Part shown: piece after piece, positions 36,267 through 44,736 of the stretch | How the letters are laid out: the number at the start of each line of letters is the position of its first letter | Numbering within the stretch: position 1 is the first letter of the stretch | From: Pseudodesulfovibrio sp. S3 | GTDB taxonomy: Bacteria; Desulfobacterota; Desulfovibrionia; Desulfovibrionales; Desulfovibrionaceae | Length of the DNA stretch: 64,000 nt | Direction of reading: 5' to 3' | NCBI RefSeq assembly: GCF_004025585.1 | Contig: NZ_QTZO01000005.1 | Span: forward strand, 124,001 to 188,000 | Notes under the pieces: generated by a model | The model's input: the letters and a program-made list of their open reading frames with translations, nothing else | What the model was told of the DNA's origin: nothing | The model's database searches: none | Position numbers and translations under genes: made by a program

Positions 36267-37556
36267 CTAGAGGGTAGGGTCCACGAAATAGGTGATTCGT
36301 GTCCTCGGCGAAAGATATTCGTACATTTCCCTGGAGAGTTGGGCCAGTCGGATGGATTTTTCCACTCGCAGGTCAGGCTCGTCCGCCAGGTCCACGATGA
36401 GGGCTTCCTTCTTGGGAACGTTCGGATCGTAGAGCATGATGCTTGGATTGAGTTGGTTCTTCGGATTCACTGCCATGACCATGCCGACTTCGCCGTTGGT
36501 AATTTCTACGACGGTTCCGGGCGGGTACACGCCGAGACAGCGGATGAGCAGGGCGAGGGCCTCCACGTCAAAGAGGTGTTTTTGCTGGCCGAACAGGTAG
36601 GACAGGGCCAGGTACGGAGTCAGCGACTCCATGGGGTCGTCATGGTTGCAATGGTTGTCGTAGGCGTTGGCAATGGCCATGATCCGGGCCAGGCGGTCAA
36701 TTTCGTTTCCCTTCAATCCTTCAGGGTATCCCGAACCGTCCATGCGCTCATGATGCTGGGCCACGATCTGGCCGACCTTTTTGGGGAAGATGTCGATCTT
36801 GTCCAGCAGGCCTGCGCCGAACAAAGGGTGTTGTTCAATAATGTCCTGTTCGGGGCGGGTCAGTTCGCTCTTTTTTTTCAGGAGCATCTTGGGGATGCGA
36901 TCCTTGCCGATGTCATGGAACAGGGCTCCCAATCCGAGCGTGGTCATTTCGGTCTTGTCCAGGCCGGCCTCCTTGCCCACGATCAGGGAAAGGACGGCCA
37001 CGTTCATGGGATGGGAATAGCTCGATTCCGCCTTGTCCATGACGTTCATGAGATGCAGGGTGGATTCCTTGTCTCCCAGGAAATAGTTCGAGAGCCTGTC
37101 GACGAATTCCACAGCGGCTTCCGACGACTCGACGTTACCGCTGAGCACCCCCTTGAGGATGCCTTTGAAAGCCTTGATGCAGATGTTGAACCGTTTTTCG
37201 CACAGGGCGATCTGCTCTTTTTTTTCCTTGAGGCGTCGGGTCCGTTCCTTTTTAATTACCCATAAGTGGTCAATGACTTCCTGGGAAAGTTGTTTTTCCT
37301 TTGGCAGTGCATCGGGCTTTTCTTCCACCTGGGGACTGGCGGGCAGGACATCTGATTTTTCAGGAATGCAGAGAACATGCGTGATGCCCAGCCTTTTGAT
37401 CAGGGCTATCTGGTCGAAGTCTTTAATTTTGAAATTGCTGAACAGGAAAGGGTGGTCGAACCAGCCGGTTTTTTCGAGCCGAATGAAGACGCCGGGTCGG
37501 AGCTGGTCCACGGATATGCGGTATTCAGGAGTGTTTTTATCCACCATGATGAACAA
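36267..37556 (-). CDS. HD-GYP domain cyclic-di-GMP phosphodiesterase (DUF3391 N-terminus)
   Basis: A 429-residue cytoplasmic protein. The N-terminal ~70 residues (RISVDQLRPGVFIRLEKTGWFDHPFLFSNFKI) match the DUF3391 module often joined to HD-GYP. A charged coiled segment rich in Lys/Glu follows. The HD-GYP domain (~175-340) has SHPMNVAVLS, GLGALFHDIGKDRIP and the full signature HHERMDGSGYPEGLKG, so it should hydrolyse c-di-GMP. A ~80-residue C-terminal extension ends the protein. Start is 37556 or the ATG at 37547; neither has a strong ribosome site. It is monocistronic, divergent from the next gene. Confidence 0.92.
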   Translation of the reverse strand: MFIMVDKNTPEYRISVDQLRPGVFIRLEKTGWFDHPFLFSNFKIKDFDQIALIKRLGITHVLCIPEKSDVLPASPQVEEKPDALPKEKQLSQEVIDHLWVIKKERTRRLKEKKEQIALCEKRFNICIKAFKGILKGVLSGNVESSEAAVEFVDRLSNYFLGDKESTLHLMNVMDKAESSYSHPMNVAVLSLIVGKEAGLDKTEMTTLGLGALFHDIGKDRIPKMLLKKKSELTRPEQDIIEQHPLFGAGLLDKIDIFPKKVGQIVAQHHERMDGSGYPEGLKGNEIDRLARIMAIANAYDNHCNHDDPMESLTPYLALSYLFGQQKHLFDVEALALLIRCLGVYPPGTVVEITNGEVGMVMAVNPKNQLNPSIMLYDPNVPKKEALIVDLADEPDLRVEKSIRLAQLSREMYEYLSPRTRITYFVDPTL

Positions 37557-37812
37557 TTTTACATCATAGGAAGATGCCAGACAACTGTTTTGATGCGTGG
37601 AGGGATTATAAATACTTAGTAAGATAGAGTTTTTAATTGGAAAGTATTGAATTTAGCAATACGCGGACGATGATGACATCTTGGGGCGGACTTGTGGAAG
37701 CGGGGTATTAAAACAATTTGCCAAGAACCGTAAAATATTATAAAAACCAGAATGAAAATATGTTTTCCACATGCTTTCCTACCGGATATAATGAATTTTA
37801 AGGCGGTGTATA

Positions 37813-38301
37813 ATGGTTTCCAAGAGGGCGAGGACCGGGAAACAGTTCCCGGTCGGTGTGTATGTTGTGGCCCTGTTCCTGGTTGCAGGAGTCGGGTTGT
37901 TTTTTTTCAAGACCCAGTTGTTTCAGAGACAGGCGGCTGGGGGGTTGTCCGGTCTGGTCTCGGTCAGGGGATCGGTTTCCCTGGAGCAATTGCGTTTGAC
38001 CACCCAGGAAGTGGGTATTATCAACAAGGTTGTCAGCGAACACCGGAATACCTTTACCAGGGTTGACCTGACCGTGAATGCGGTCGGTTCCGTCGATGAG
38101 ATCAACGAGTCCACGGTGTTGGAATTCGCCGTGTCCCTGCAGACCAACGAGGATTTGGTTGTCAAGTCGTGGAATCGGAAAATTCAGCGCGGCAAGATGA
38201 TCGCGCAACTGGTCGCCTACATGCAGAAAGCAGCCGGGGAATACGAGGAATTCAAGCGGTATCCCGACGTGAAACAGAATTTCAAGACGCTCTATATCTA
38301 A
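37813..38301 (+). CDS. single-pass membrane protein of unknown function
   Basis: A 162-residue protein with a basic head (MVSKRARTGKQFPVG), one helix (VYVVALFLVAGVGLFFF) and a ~120-residue periplasmic domain with alternating beta-type sequence (VDLTVNAVGSVDEINESTVLEFAVSLQTNEDLVV). Topology and size recall FliL-like or other small anchored periplasmic proteins, but no motif confirms this. The ribosome site is poor. It converges on the DUF2721 gene with a shared terminator. Function not recognised. Confidence 0.7.
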   Translation: MVSKRARTGKQFPVGVYVVALFLVAGVGLFFFKTQLFQRQAAGGLSGLVSVRGSVSLEQLRLTTQEVGIINKVVSEHRNTFTRVDLTVNAVGSVDEINESTVLEFAVSLQTNEDLVVKSWNRKIQRGKMIAQLVAYMQKAAGEYEEFKRYPDVKQNFKTLYI

Positions 38302-38322
38302 GGCGCATTCCGTTTTTTTATG

Positions 38323-38350
38323 GGCCCCGGCAGTGACCGGGGCCTTTTTT
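38323..38350. terminator. Terminator between converging genes
   Basis: GGCCCCGG and CCGGGGCC form an 8-bp perfect stem with a 6-base loop and a following TTTTTT. It serves the rightward gene; the converging DUF2721 stop codon overlaps its tail. Confidence 0.9.
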
Positions 38351-38738
38351 ATTGCTCCATGTCCTTGAGCAGGATGTCCAGGGCCTTGATGGAAATGCGT
38401 ATCTCCATGAAGGAGTAGACCAGGGAGATGATCAGGAAGATCAGGCTCAGGCCAAACAGGATCTGCCCGGCCAGCAGCCATTCCTGAAAGATGCAGACCA
38501 TGGAAAAGATGCAGGCGAGCATGGACATGACGCCGTACCCCTGCATGTGGCGGATCATGTGCACGCGTACGCGCAGGTTCTCGATCTGGGCGCGGATGCC
38601 GGCATCCCCGGATTTCATGTACTGGTCGTGAAGGCTGCGGATGCGGCCTCCCAGGGACAGGAACCGGTTGGTAAAGGCAAGCATGAAGAGCGAGATGGCC
38701 GGGAAAAGCAGGGCCGGGGTCGTGACGGTCATTTGCAT
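38349..38738 (-). CDS. DUF2721-family membrane protein
   Basis: A 129-residue inner-membrane protein with three helices: TPALLFPAISLFMLAFTNRF, VMSMLACIFSMVCIFQEWLL and ILFGLSLIFLIISLVYSFMEI. The pattern RFLSLGGRIRSLHDQYMKSGD after helix 1 is typical of DUF2721, and the protein ends RISIKALDILLKDMEQ. The ATG at 38738 follows AAGGGAT; a second ATG lies 6 bases later. The role of the family is unknown. It stands alone and converges on the previous gene. Confidence 0.82.
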   Translation of the reverse strand: MQMTVTTPALLFPAISLFMLAFTNRFLSLGGRIRSLHDQYMKSGDAGIRAQIENLRVRVHMIRHMQGYGVMSMLACIFSMVCIFQEWLLAGQILFGLSLIFLIISLVYSFMEIRISIKALDILLKDMEQ

Positions 38739-38935
38739 GGGGATATCCCTTGTTGTTTCTGAATTTCCTTGTTCCGAGGAAAATGGCTTCCCGGGCACTT
38801 TGGTCGGCCCTGCCGGAAGCGGTCTGATTTACGATATTCCGATTGCCCGCCAAAGGGCCGGCCGTTGTTCCGTTGTTAACATGGTGACAGAGATCATATG
38901 ATGTTAGCATTTACCTGTGCAATAACAATTCGGGG

Positions 38936-38979
38936 GGGGGACACCATGTCTATCTGTAAAAAAAAGGTAAAGTGTCCCC
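38936..38979. repeat. REP-like inverted pair GGGGACAC ... GTGTCCCC
   Basis: Two inverted copies of the GGGGACAC core are separated by 28 bases containing an A-run. The same core recurs at 39078 (inverted), 44462, 46203, 49285 and 49301. Confidence 0.7.
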
Positions 38980-38986
38980 ATAAGTT

Positions 38987-39073
38987 GGGAATATTGACTT
39001 TGTGGAGAAAACTGAACGGCTTCTCAGGAAATTGTTATTGCCTGGGCAGCCTGGGCGGCCAAAGATAAAATAG
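38987..39073 (+). pseudogene. remnant of a REP-associated tyrosine transposase C-terminus
   Basis: In one frame these 29 codons read GNIDFVEKTERLLRKLLLPG followed by QPGRPKIK and a stop. This is the style of the C-terminal tail of Y1/RAYT transposases (F-V-E-x-x-E-x-L then a GRP-K basic end). There is no start codon and no upstream domain. A GTGTCCCC repeat follows the stop by a few bases, as expected for the terminal repeat of such an element. The match is by pattern only. Confidence 0.45.
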
Positions 39074-39382
39074 GATTGTGTCCCCCCAGATTTGAGATTT
39101 CCCATATTTTCTGCCCCTCTGTATTCCCAAGGCGGAAACGCCTCTCCTGCCTGATCCGTCACCACCCCGGCTATGCATACCGTCTCTTCTTTTGCCTTAT
39201 TCCATACTGTGTATGTCTGAAATTCAGGAAGTGTTTCAGTGTGTTGTAATCTGTTTATGCACTTGTAATTGTTTTCTCCATTTCATAGAGTTCAGACAAA
39301 CCCTTCATTGATAGCAACGGGGGCGTGTCTTTACAAACAGCTTGTTTGTTTGATTTTTAACAGTTTTTTCGGCGGAAAACTG

Positions 39383-39392
39383 TGTCCGGACA
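39383..39392. promoter_or_regulatory. TGTCCGGACA palindrome upstream of the activator gene
   Basis: A perfect 10-bp palindrome with the same TGTCC/GGACA half-sites that occur three times upstream of the alcohol dehydrogenase. It is a candidate binding site for the activator on its own gene. Confidence 0.6.
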
Positions 39393-39445
39393 ATACGTCA
39401 GTGCTGGGCAGCAGGGTACTGGGATTCTATCTGTGAGGTTGTTCA

Positions 39446-41407
39446 ATGGGAAAAAGAGTCTGGTCTCCTTTGTCACATGATCGAAGATCTGCAATAACAA
39501 AGCAATGGCAACGCTTTCAGGCCCGGTGTCCAGTGGACCCCAGTGTGGTGCGCCCGGTGATCCACAGTTCCTGGGAACGCTGCCGCCGAGCCAATATGCC
39601 CAGTGGTTCCCTGCCGCTATGCCCCATTGATACGCCCGCCCTGGAAAAGGCCATTGCCTTCAATCGACATCTGGTGGAAAGCGCAAAACTCATCATGGAC
39701 AAGTTGGCGCACTCCATTCATTTGTCGAAAAGCGTTGTCACGCTGGTCGATACAACCGGACTGGTGCTCTACGCCTCGGCAACAAGCCAGGACCTCGACA
39801 ATGTTCCCTACGGCATGCCGGGACGGCGATGCGACGAAGCCACCATCGGCACCAACGGCATGGGGCTGTGTATTATCGAAAAAAAGGCGATCCATGTTGT
39901 TGCTTCGGAGCATTACAGTTCCTCGCTGCACTATCTCAGCTGTTCTGCTTCTCCCATTCATGATCCCGACGGACAATTTGTCGGCGCGCTCAATCTGGCC
40001 ATCGATACGGAGAATTTCCATCAGCATACCTTGGGGCTGGTGGAAGCAGCCACCCACGCCATCGAGGAACAGCTCCGGTTGCGAAGTCTGGTACACAACC
40101 AAAAGGTTATTCTGGAACAACTGGACGAAGGCGTCATCGTCCTCGGATGCGACGGCGTCATCACCAGCATCAACCCTCAGGCAAGCAAGATGCTCGGTCT
40201 GGACACCCAGCCCGTAGGCGACAGAATACAGATATACATACCTTCCAGCACGGTACTCCAATCCATCCTGGCCGATCGAAACGCTTTTCACGACCGGGAG
40301 GTCTCATTCGAATTGCGTGAGGGGAAACTTTTCTGCACCTTGTCCTGTGTCCCCTTCGGAGACTCCGGGGTGATCTTGACTCTGCGGGGCGTCAAACGCA
40401 TGCGCCACTATGCGGCACGGGTGGCAGGGGCCAAGGCGGTCTATACCTTTGACAATATCGTCGGGGGTTCCGCTGCCTTGCATGAGACACTGCGCCTGAC
40501 GCAGGTCGCGTCACAGAGCGGAGCCACCACGCTGCTGGTTGGTGAATCGGGCACGGGCAAGGAGTTGTTTGCCCAGGCCATCCACAACGCCAGCAACCGG
40601 CGCAAAGAGCCGTTTGTGGTGGTCAACTGCGGCGCACTGCCGCGTAACCTCGTGCAGAGCGAGCTGTTCGGATACGTGGCCGGAGCCTTTTCCGGGGCAC
40701 TGAAGGAGGGCAGTCCGGGTAAATTCGAACTGGCGGACGGCGGAACATTGTTTCTTGACGAGATCGGCGAAATGCCTCTGGAGGCACAGGTGAGCCTGTT
40801 GCGCCTGCTCCAGGAAAGCGAAGTCACCCGGTTGGGCGGTAAACAGGCCAAGCGCATCGATGTCCGCATTATTGCGGCAACCAACAAAGACCTTCCCGGC
40901 GCCGTTCGCAACAAGGCCTTTCGTGAAGACCTTTATTACCGCCTGAATGTCCTGACCATCACGATCCCCCCTTTGCGCCAGCGCTACGGCGATGTGGAAC
41001 TGCTGATTCAGGTTTTCCTGAACAAATTCGTCACGACCCTGCGAAAAAAACCGCTGCAGCTCTCCGATGAAGCCATGACCGCCCTGAAGACATACCAGTG
41101 GCCGGGCAATATCCGTGAACTGGAAAACTGCATGGAACGGTTGGTGAATGTGGCCCAAGGCAATACCATCGACGTTGTTGACCTGCCCCAGGATATTGTT
41201 GCCGGTGAGAAGCAGGAATCTCTCACAGGGCCCGGTGGCGGCGCTCTGTCGCTCAAAGGATTCCAAAAATCGATCATTCAGGAGACATTGCGTGAAACCA
41301 ATGGCAATTTGCGCCGTGCCTCGACAATTCTCAACATCTCCCGAACCACCATGTATGCCAAACTCAAGCAGTATCGCATCGAGGTGGATGCATTCCGCGA
41401 AGCGTAA
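39446..41407 (+). CDS. sigma-54-dependent transcriptional activator (GAF-PAS-AAA-Fis, AcoR-like)
   Basis: A 653-residue activator. The N-terminal part (~30-215) has the AcoR-type start (VIHSSWERCRRANMP) and a GAF domain (ATIGTNGMGLCIIEKKAIHVVASEHY). A PAS domain follows (~220-330), then the AAA+ domain with Walker A GESGTGKE (~366) and a GAFSGA loop (~412) in place of GAFTGA. The Fis helix-turn-helix is GNLRRASTILNISRTTMYAKLKQ. AcoR-type proteins activate catabolic genes from sigma-54 promoters on sensing small metabolites. The next gene, an alcohol dehydrogenase, has both a sigma-54 promoter and matching repeats, so it is the presumed target. Confidence 0.92.
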   Translation: MGKRVWSPLSHDRRSAITKQWQRFQARCPVDPSVVRPVIHSSWERCRRANMPSGSLPLCPIDTPALEKAIAFNRHLVESAKLIMDKLAHSIHLSKSVVTLVDTTGLVLYASATSQDLDNVPYGMPGRRCDEATIGTNGMGLCIIEKKAIHVVASEHYSSSLHYLSCSASPIHDPDGQFVGALNLAIDTENFHQHTLGLVEAATHAIEEQLRLRSLVHNQKVILEQLDEGVIVLGCDGVITSINPQASKMLGLDTQPVGDRIQIYIPSSTVLQSILADRNAFHDREVSFELREGKLFCTLSCVPFGDSGVILTLRGVKRMRHYAARVAGAKAVYTFDNIVGGSAALHETLRLTQVASQSGATTLLVGESGTGKELFAQAIHNASNRRKEPFVVVNCGALPRNLVQSELFGYVAGAFSGALKEGSPGKFELADGGTLFLDEIGEMPLEAQVSLLRLLQESEVTRLGGKQAKRIDVRIIAATNKDLPGAVRNKAFREDLYYRLNVLTITIPPLRQRYGDVELLIQVFLNKFVTTLRKKPLQLSDEAMTALKTYQWPGNIRELENCMERLVNVAQGNTIDVVDLPQDIVAGEKQESLTGPGGGALSLKGFQKSIIQETLRETNGNLRRASTILNISRTTMYAKLKQYRIEVDAFREA

Positions 41408-41492
41408 GATGAACATCCTGCCCGCCAGGCCAGAACGCCTGGCGGGCCCCGTTGGCCTCTCCTAAAATAGACGCGCAAAACCCGTAGCATTG

Positions 41493-41540
41493 TGTCCAGC
41501 TTGCCGACATGTCCAGTGGACATGTTCAGTTTCTGGACAT
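41493..41540. promoter_or_regulatory. Upstream activator sites (TGTCC/GGACA cluster)
   Basis: Three sites fall within 48 bases: TGTCCAG (41493-41499), the perfect 19-base palindrome ACATGTCCAGTGGACATGT (41507-41525) and CTGGACAT (41533-41540). They end about 86 bases before the sigma-54 promoter, the usual enhancer distance. The same TGTCCAGTGGAC string recurs at 39528-39539 inside the activator gene. Confidence 0.75.
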
Positions 41541-41625
41541 TGGTGCCAGCCGCAGCCTTCTCTTCTGGTTTTTCTATCATACTAAAATAACAGACCAATA
41601 TAAAATATCATGGCGCCGAGCAGGG

Positions 41626-41641
41626 TGGCCTGCCTTTTGCT
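41626..41641 (+). promoter_or_regulatory. Sigma-54 promoter of the alcohol dehydrogenase gene
   Basis: TGGCCTGCCTTTTGCT has GG at -24 and TTGC at -12 with the correct spacing (consensus TGGCAC-N5-TTGCW). The start would be near 41653, leaving a leader of ~205 bases before the ATG at 41859. Confidence 0.8.
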
Positions 41642-41858
41642 TTCAGGTGTGTGACCTTGAACAGGATGTTGCCCACCTTCTGTACACGCTTATCCTGAAG
41701 AGCTTCAAGTTGCGGGATTCGGATAGAAAAGGAGGGGACAGGTTTGAACGACATCCACAGAGGGCATGTTCGTCACTGTACGGCATGGATGTTCCATGCG
41801 ATCCGACTGGCAGTGGCGGCGTGTTCATGAACAGCTCCAACAGACTCAGGAGGTAGTA

Positions 41859-43040
41859 ATGGCGCTTCAAGAACAGGTGTACGGCTTTTTTATTCCCAGC
41901 ATGACATTGATAGGTATTGGCGCATCCAAGCAGATACCTGAAAAGATCAAAGCGCTCGGTGGCAGCAAGCCTCTGCTCGTTACCGACAAAGGCGTCGTGG
42001 CTGTCGGCGTCTGCAAACAGGTAACCGATCTGCTCGACGCCGCATCCATGGAATACGTCGTATATGATGAAACCGTCCCGAACCCCACGGACAAGAACGT
42101 CGAGGACGGTATTGCACTTTACAAGAAAAACAAGTGTGACAGCCTCATCACGCTGGGTGGCGGTTCCTCGCACGACTGCGGCAAGGGCATAGGGCTAATT
42201 GTCTCAAACGGAGGCAAAATCCACGACTATGAAGGCATTGACAAGGCCACCAAACCATTGATGCCTTACCTGGCAGTCAACACCACGGCTGGAACAGCCT
42301 CGGAAATGACCCGTTTTGCGGTTATTACGGATACATCACGCCACGTCAAAATGGCCATTGCAGACTGGCGCATCACTCCGGGCATCGCTATTGACGATCC
42401 CGTTCTCATGGTCGGCATGCCGCCTGCCCTTACGGCTTCCACCGGCATGGATGCCTTGACCCACTCAGTGGAGGCGTTTGTTTCCACGATCGCAACCCCC
42501 ATCACCAATGCCTGCGCCACTGAGTCGATCAAGCTGATATTCAAGTACCTGCGCAGGGCAGTGGCAAACGGACAGGATCTGGAAGCCCGTGAAGGCATGT
42601 GTTTTGCCCAGTACCTGGCCGGCATGGCATTCAATAACGCCAGCCTTGGCTATGTGCATGCCATGGCCCATCAGCTTGGCGGTCTCTATAACCTGCCGCA
42701 TGGCGAATGCAATGCCCTGCTCCTGCCCTATATCGAAGAGTTCAATCTGATCGCAAAGGTCGAAGAGTTTGCCGAAATGGCAGAGATCATGGGGGAGAAT
42801 ACGGACGGTCTGTCACCCCGCGACGCTGCCGAACTGGCATTGAAGGCCATCCGTCAGTTGTCGGTCGATGTCGGTATCCCGGAGACCCTGACAGAACTGG
42901 GCAAACGCTATGGCAAAGAAGTCAAGGCATCCGATATTCCCATCATGACGGCCAATGCCCAGCTGGATATCTGCAAGTTCACCAATCCGCGTTGCGCCAC
43001 GGATGATGAAATCACGGAAATATACCTCAAGGCGCTGTAA
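41859..43040 (+). CDS. iron-containing (type III) alcohol dehydrogenase
   Basis: A 393-residue cytoplasmic NAD(P)-dependent dehydrogenase. The dinucleotide region has LGGGSSHDCGKGIG (~94-107) and NTTAGTASEMTRFAVIT. Iron ligands lie in MGMPPALTASTGMDALTHSVEAFVS and GYVHAMAHQLGGLYNLPHGECNALLLPY. It oxidises or forms short-chain alcohols or diols, a standard reaction in ethanol-using sulfate reducers. The ATG at 41859 has a perfect AGGAGG site. A long leader and a sigma-54 promoter with activator sites precede it. A 13-bp hairpin follows the stop. Confidence 0.94.
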   Translation: MALQEQVYGFFIPSMTLIGIGASKQIPEKIKALGGSKPLLVTDKGVVAVGVCKQVTDLLDAASMEYVVYDETVPNPTDKNVEDGIALYKKNKCDSLITLGGGSSHDCGKGIGLIVSNGGKIHDYEGIDKATKPLMPYLAVNTTAGTASEMTRFAVITDTSRHVKMAIADWRITPGIAIDDPVLMVGMPPALTASTGMDALTHSVEAFVSTIATPITNACATESIKLIFKYLRRAVANGQDLEAREGMCFAQYLAGMAFNNASLGYVHAMAHQLGGLYNLPHGECNALLLPYIEEFNLIAKVEEFAEMAEIMGENTDGLSPRDAAELALKAIRQLSVDVGIPETLTELGKRYGKEVKASDIPIMTANAQLDICKFTNPRCATDDEITEIYLKAL

Positions 43041-43381
43041 ACAGACTTGCATCAGAAGGATTCCGGAAGGACGCCCCTTCCGGAATCCAGAACAGCAACA
43101 GAAATAGGCTGAGCGTTCCTCTGCGCCGTGCGCACGAACGCTCTTTGCGCAGACTGCAGCAGTGATCTACGAACCAGGCTGGCAGAATGGAGAACAATAA
43201 CGTTGCCAAATGTGCGTCTTCGCCCCTCCTCTCTCTAGAGAACCCGGCGTCCAAAGGGGGCGTTCCCAACAAACAGGAGCGTAATCGTGCAATTGTCCAG
43301 GCAAGCCTGGACTAGGGTCGGTGCTAGTATGAAAGAAGTGGGTTTTAAGCCTTGTAATTCAAGGCCTGTCCCGGTTCCCTG
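43041..43381. other. 341-base non-coding region with two palindromes
   Basis: A perfect 13-bp stem (43058-43088, GGATTCCGGAAGG/CCTTCCGGAATCC, 5-base loop) probably ends the dehydrogenase transcript although no T-run follows. A second palindrome, GTCCAGGCAAGCCTGGAC (43295-43312), resembles the TGTCC/GGACA activator sites. No gene was supported in the remainder. Confidence 0.6.
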
Positions 43382-44290
43382 TTACTGGCGACCTGTGATG
43401 CATTGATTGAATTTATGTAATGTTTCCGGATCATTATTGAGCCTGGTTCGCACCGGGCGGCTCAACTCCACATGGATAAAACCTTCCTGCCTCGCCTTAC
43501 GCATGATCCTGCCGGTAATGTTGGTCGTTCCCCCCAACTCGTCCACATGGTCAGGATATGTGCGCGTTAAGAAGGGGGTGGTGTTGGAAAGGCTGTCCGA
43601 GATTTTTTTCACCACAGGCAGCAAAGGCCGTTGTCCCGAACTGATGATTATCTCTGCTTCACGTGCTTCCGGAGTCTTCTGGTGTCCTTGTTCGTATCCG
43701 TGAAGCTGGACAACTCTCGGTGAGCCTGTCTGCTTGGCGATGGCATGCGATAGTGCGGTGAAATATGTCCCGGTCAAATGAGCCATGTCCTGGTTCAATT
43801 TGACATTCCCGTCGACACGAGACCTTTTTTCAGTATTGAAAGCCGTGAGAGAAAAGCCTCCCAGTTCCACCAGCTTGAGCGCGATGCGGCCTGTATGGAT
43901 ATCCGTGAATGAATGAGGAGCCATGAGATATGCGGAGGCCGGCGCTGCATCGCAGTGCACATACAATCCTCGCCCGGTCTTCCGGTCTTTTGCCTCGCGT
44001 ATGACGGTCAGCGTGTCCCCCTCATGTTCCAGGGGGACCATTTCCATGTGGAGCGAATCAAGCAGTGCTTCGAATGCCTTGGTATTCTTTTTCCCGGCGA
44101 GCAGAAGCTCGAAGAGGAGTTGGGCCTCGGCCAGTTCTCCATGGGTCGGCATGGCAAATCGTCCACCTGAAGCAGCCTCTTTGAAGATCGTCTGAAGTGA
44201 CTGCCCCCAGGATGGGGAGCAATGAAACAGTGCGCCGACAAAAAGCAAAAGGCCCAGGGAAAACGTACTGATTTTATTGTAGAGCTTCAC
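43382..44290 (-). CDS. secreted protein of unknown function
   Basis: A 302-residue exported protein. The GTG at 44290 (AGAGG site 7 bases upstream) gives a classic signal peptide (KLYNKISTFSLGLLLFVGALFHCSPSWG); an ATG at 44308 adds six residues with a poorer site. The mature part has several spaced His/Asp/Glu clusters: YVHCDAAPASAYLMAPHSFTDIHTGRIALKL, DMAHLTGTYFTALSHAIA, VVQLHGYEQGHQK and EIIISSGQRP. The pattern suggests a periplasmic metal-dependent hydrolase, but I recognise no family. It is monocistronic. Confidence 0.7.
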   Translation of the reverse strand: MKLYNKISTFSLGLLLFVGALFHCSPSWGQSLQTIFKEAASGGRFAMPTHGELAEAQLLFELLLAGKKNTKAFEALLDSLHMEMVPLEHEGDTLTVIREAKDRKTGRGLYVHCDAAPASAYLMAPHSFTDIHTGRIALKLVELGGFSLTAFNTEKRSRVDGNVKLNQDMAHLTGTYFTALSHAIAKQTGSPRVVQLHGYEQGHQKTPEAREAEIIISSGQRPLLPVVKKISDSLSNTTPFLTRTYPDHVDELGGTTNITGRIMRKARQEGFIHVELSRPVRTRLNNDPETLHKFNQCITGRQ

Positions 44291-44343
44291 GTAACAACCT
44301 CTTCGCATGGAATTTTCTGGGGCATTATATCCTGTGGTGGCGC

Positions 44344-44616
44344 GTGGAAATGCGCGGTTACCCCTTTTTTAAGGACACGGGTAGAGAACTGTTTTTAGCA
44401 ATCCTTGATGCCGTATCCGGTAGGTACCCCTTTATTTTCCATGCTTATGCTTTGTCAATCTGGGGACACAATACTTTTTTATTCTTGGTAGCCAAGGTCT
44501 CCCAGGAAACAGCTTTACTACTTACCCCCAGCTGGTGGGGGAGCATGAGAAAGTTGCTTACAGGCCACCACAGAGTCTCCATTTTAAATGGCCCAAAATC
44601 AATGCCGGAACAATAG
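44344..44616 (+). pseudogene. truncated N-terminus of a REP-associated tyrosine transposase, fused to repeat DNA
   Basis: The frame starts MRGYPFFKDTGRELFLAILD and continues AVSGRYPFIFHAYAL. This matches the opening of Y1/RAYT transposases (R-G x5 F-F-x-D x2 R-E-x-F-L, then the H-A-Y-x-L strand). It then runs directly into the repeat GGGGACACAATACT (44462-44475), where the conserved N-H-x-H-x-L catalytic motif should be. The protein is therefore cut just before its active site and cannot be functional. The rest of the region to 44736 shows no supported gene. Confidence 0.55.
44462..44482. repeat. REP-like GGGGACACAATACT copy
   Basis: A GGGGACAC core followed by AATACTTTTTT. The same extended core GGGGA(C/T)AC(A/G)ATACT appears in both arms of the hairpin at 47291-47339. 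Confidence 0.55.
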
Positions 44617-44736
44617 AGTCGTTAGTTAAATTCTTCAGATATGCTGGATGGTTAAACTGTCCTCATAAATCTTGCTGCCCACCTGTTCGAGCAACCGGGA
44701 CAACCTCTGTTTACAAGGCAAAACGAACGCTTTTCA

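Larger units (their letters stand above)
38739..39445. other. 707-base non-coding region with REP-like repeats and a transposase remnant
   Basis: No full gene is present. It holds an inverted GGGGACAC/GTGTCCCC pair (38936-38979), a degenerate transposase C-terminus (38987-39073) ending next to another GTGTCCCC copy (39078-39087), and then an AT-rich stretch leading to the activator gene. A TGTCCGGACA palindrome (39383-39392) lies 53 bases before that gene. Confidence 0.7.
41408..41858. other. 451-base control region of the alcohol dehydrogenase gene
   Basis: No gene is present. It starts with a perfect 10-bp hairpin (GCCCGCCAGG/CCTGGCGGGC, 41420-41447) without a T-run. The TGTCC/GGACA repeats (41493-41540), a sigma-54 promoter (41626-41641) and a ~200-base leader follow. 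Confidence 0.75.

Noticed and set aside
43313-43381. tRNA-like end (text resembling GGTTC...CC near 43370)
   Set aside because: No acceptor stem, anticodon arm or complete T-arm could be folded.
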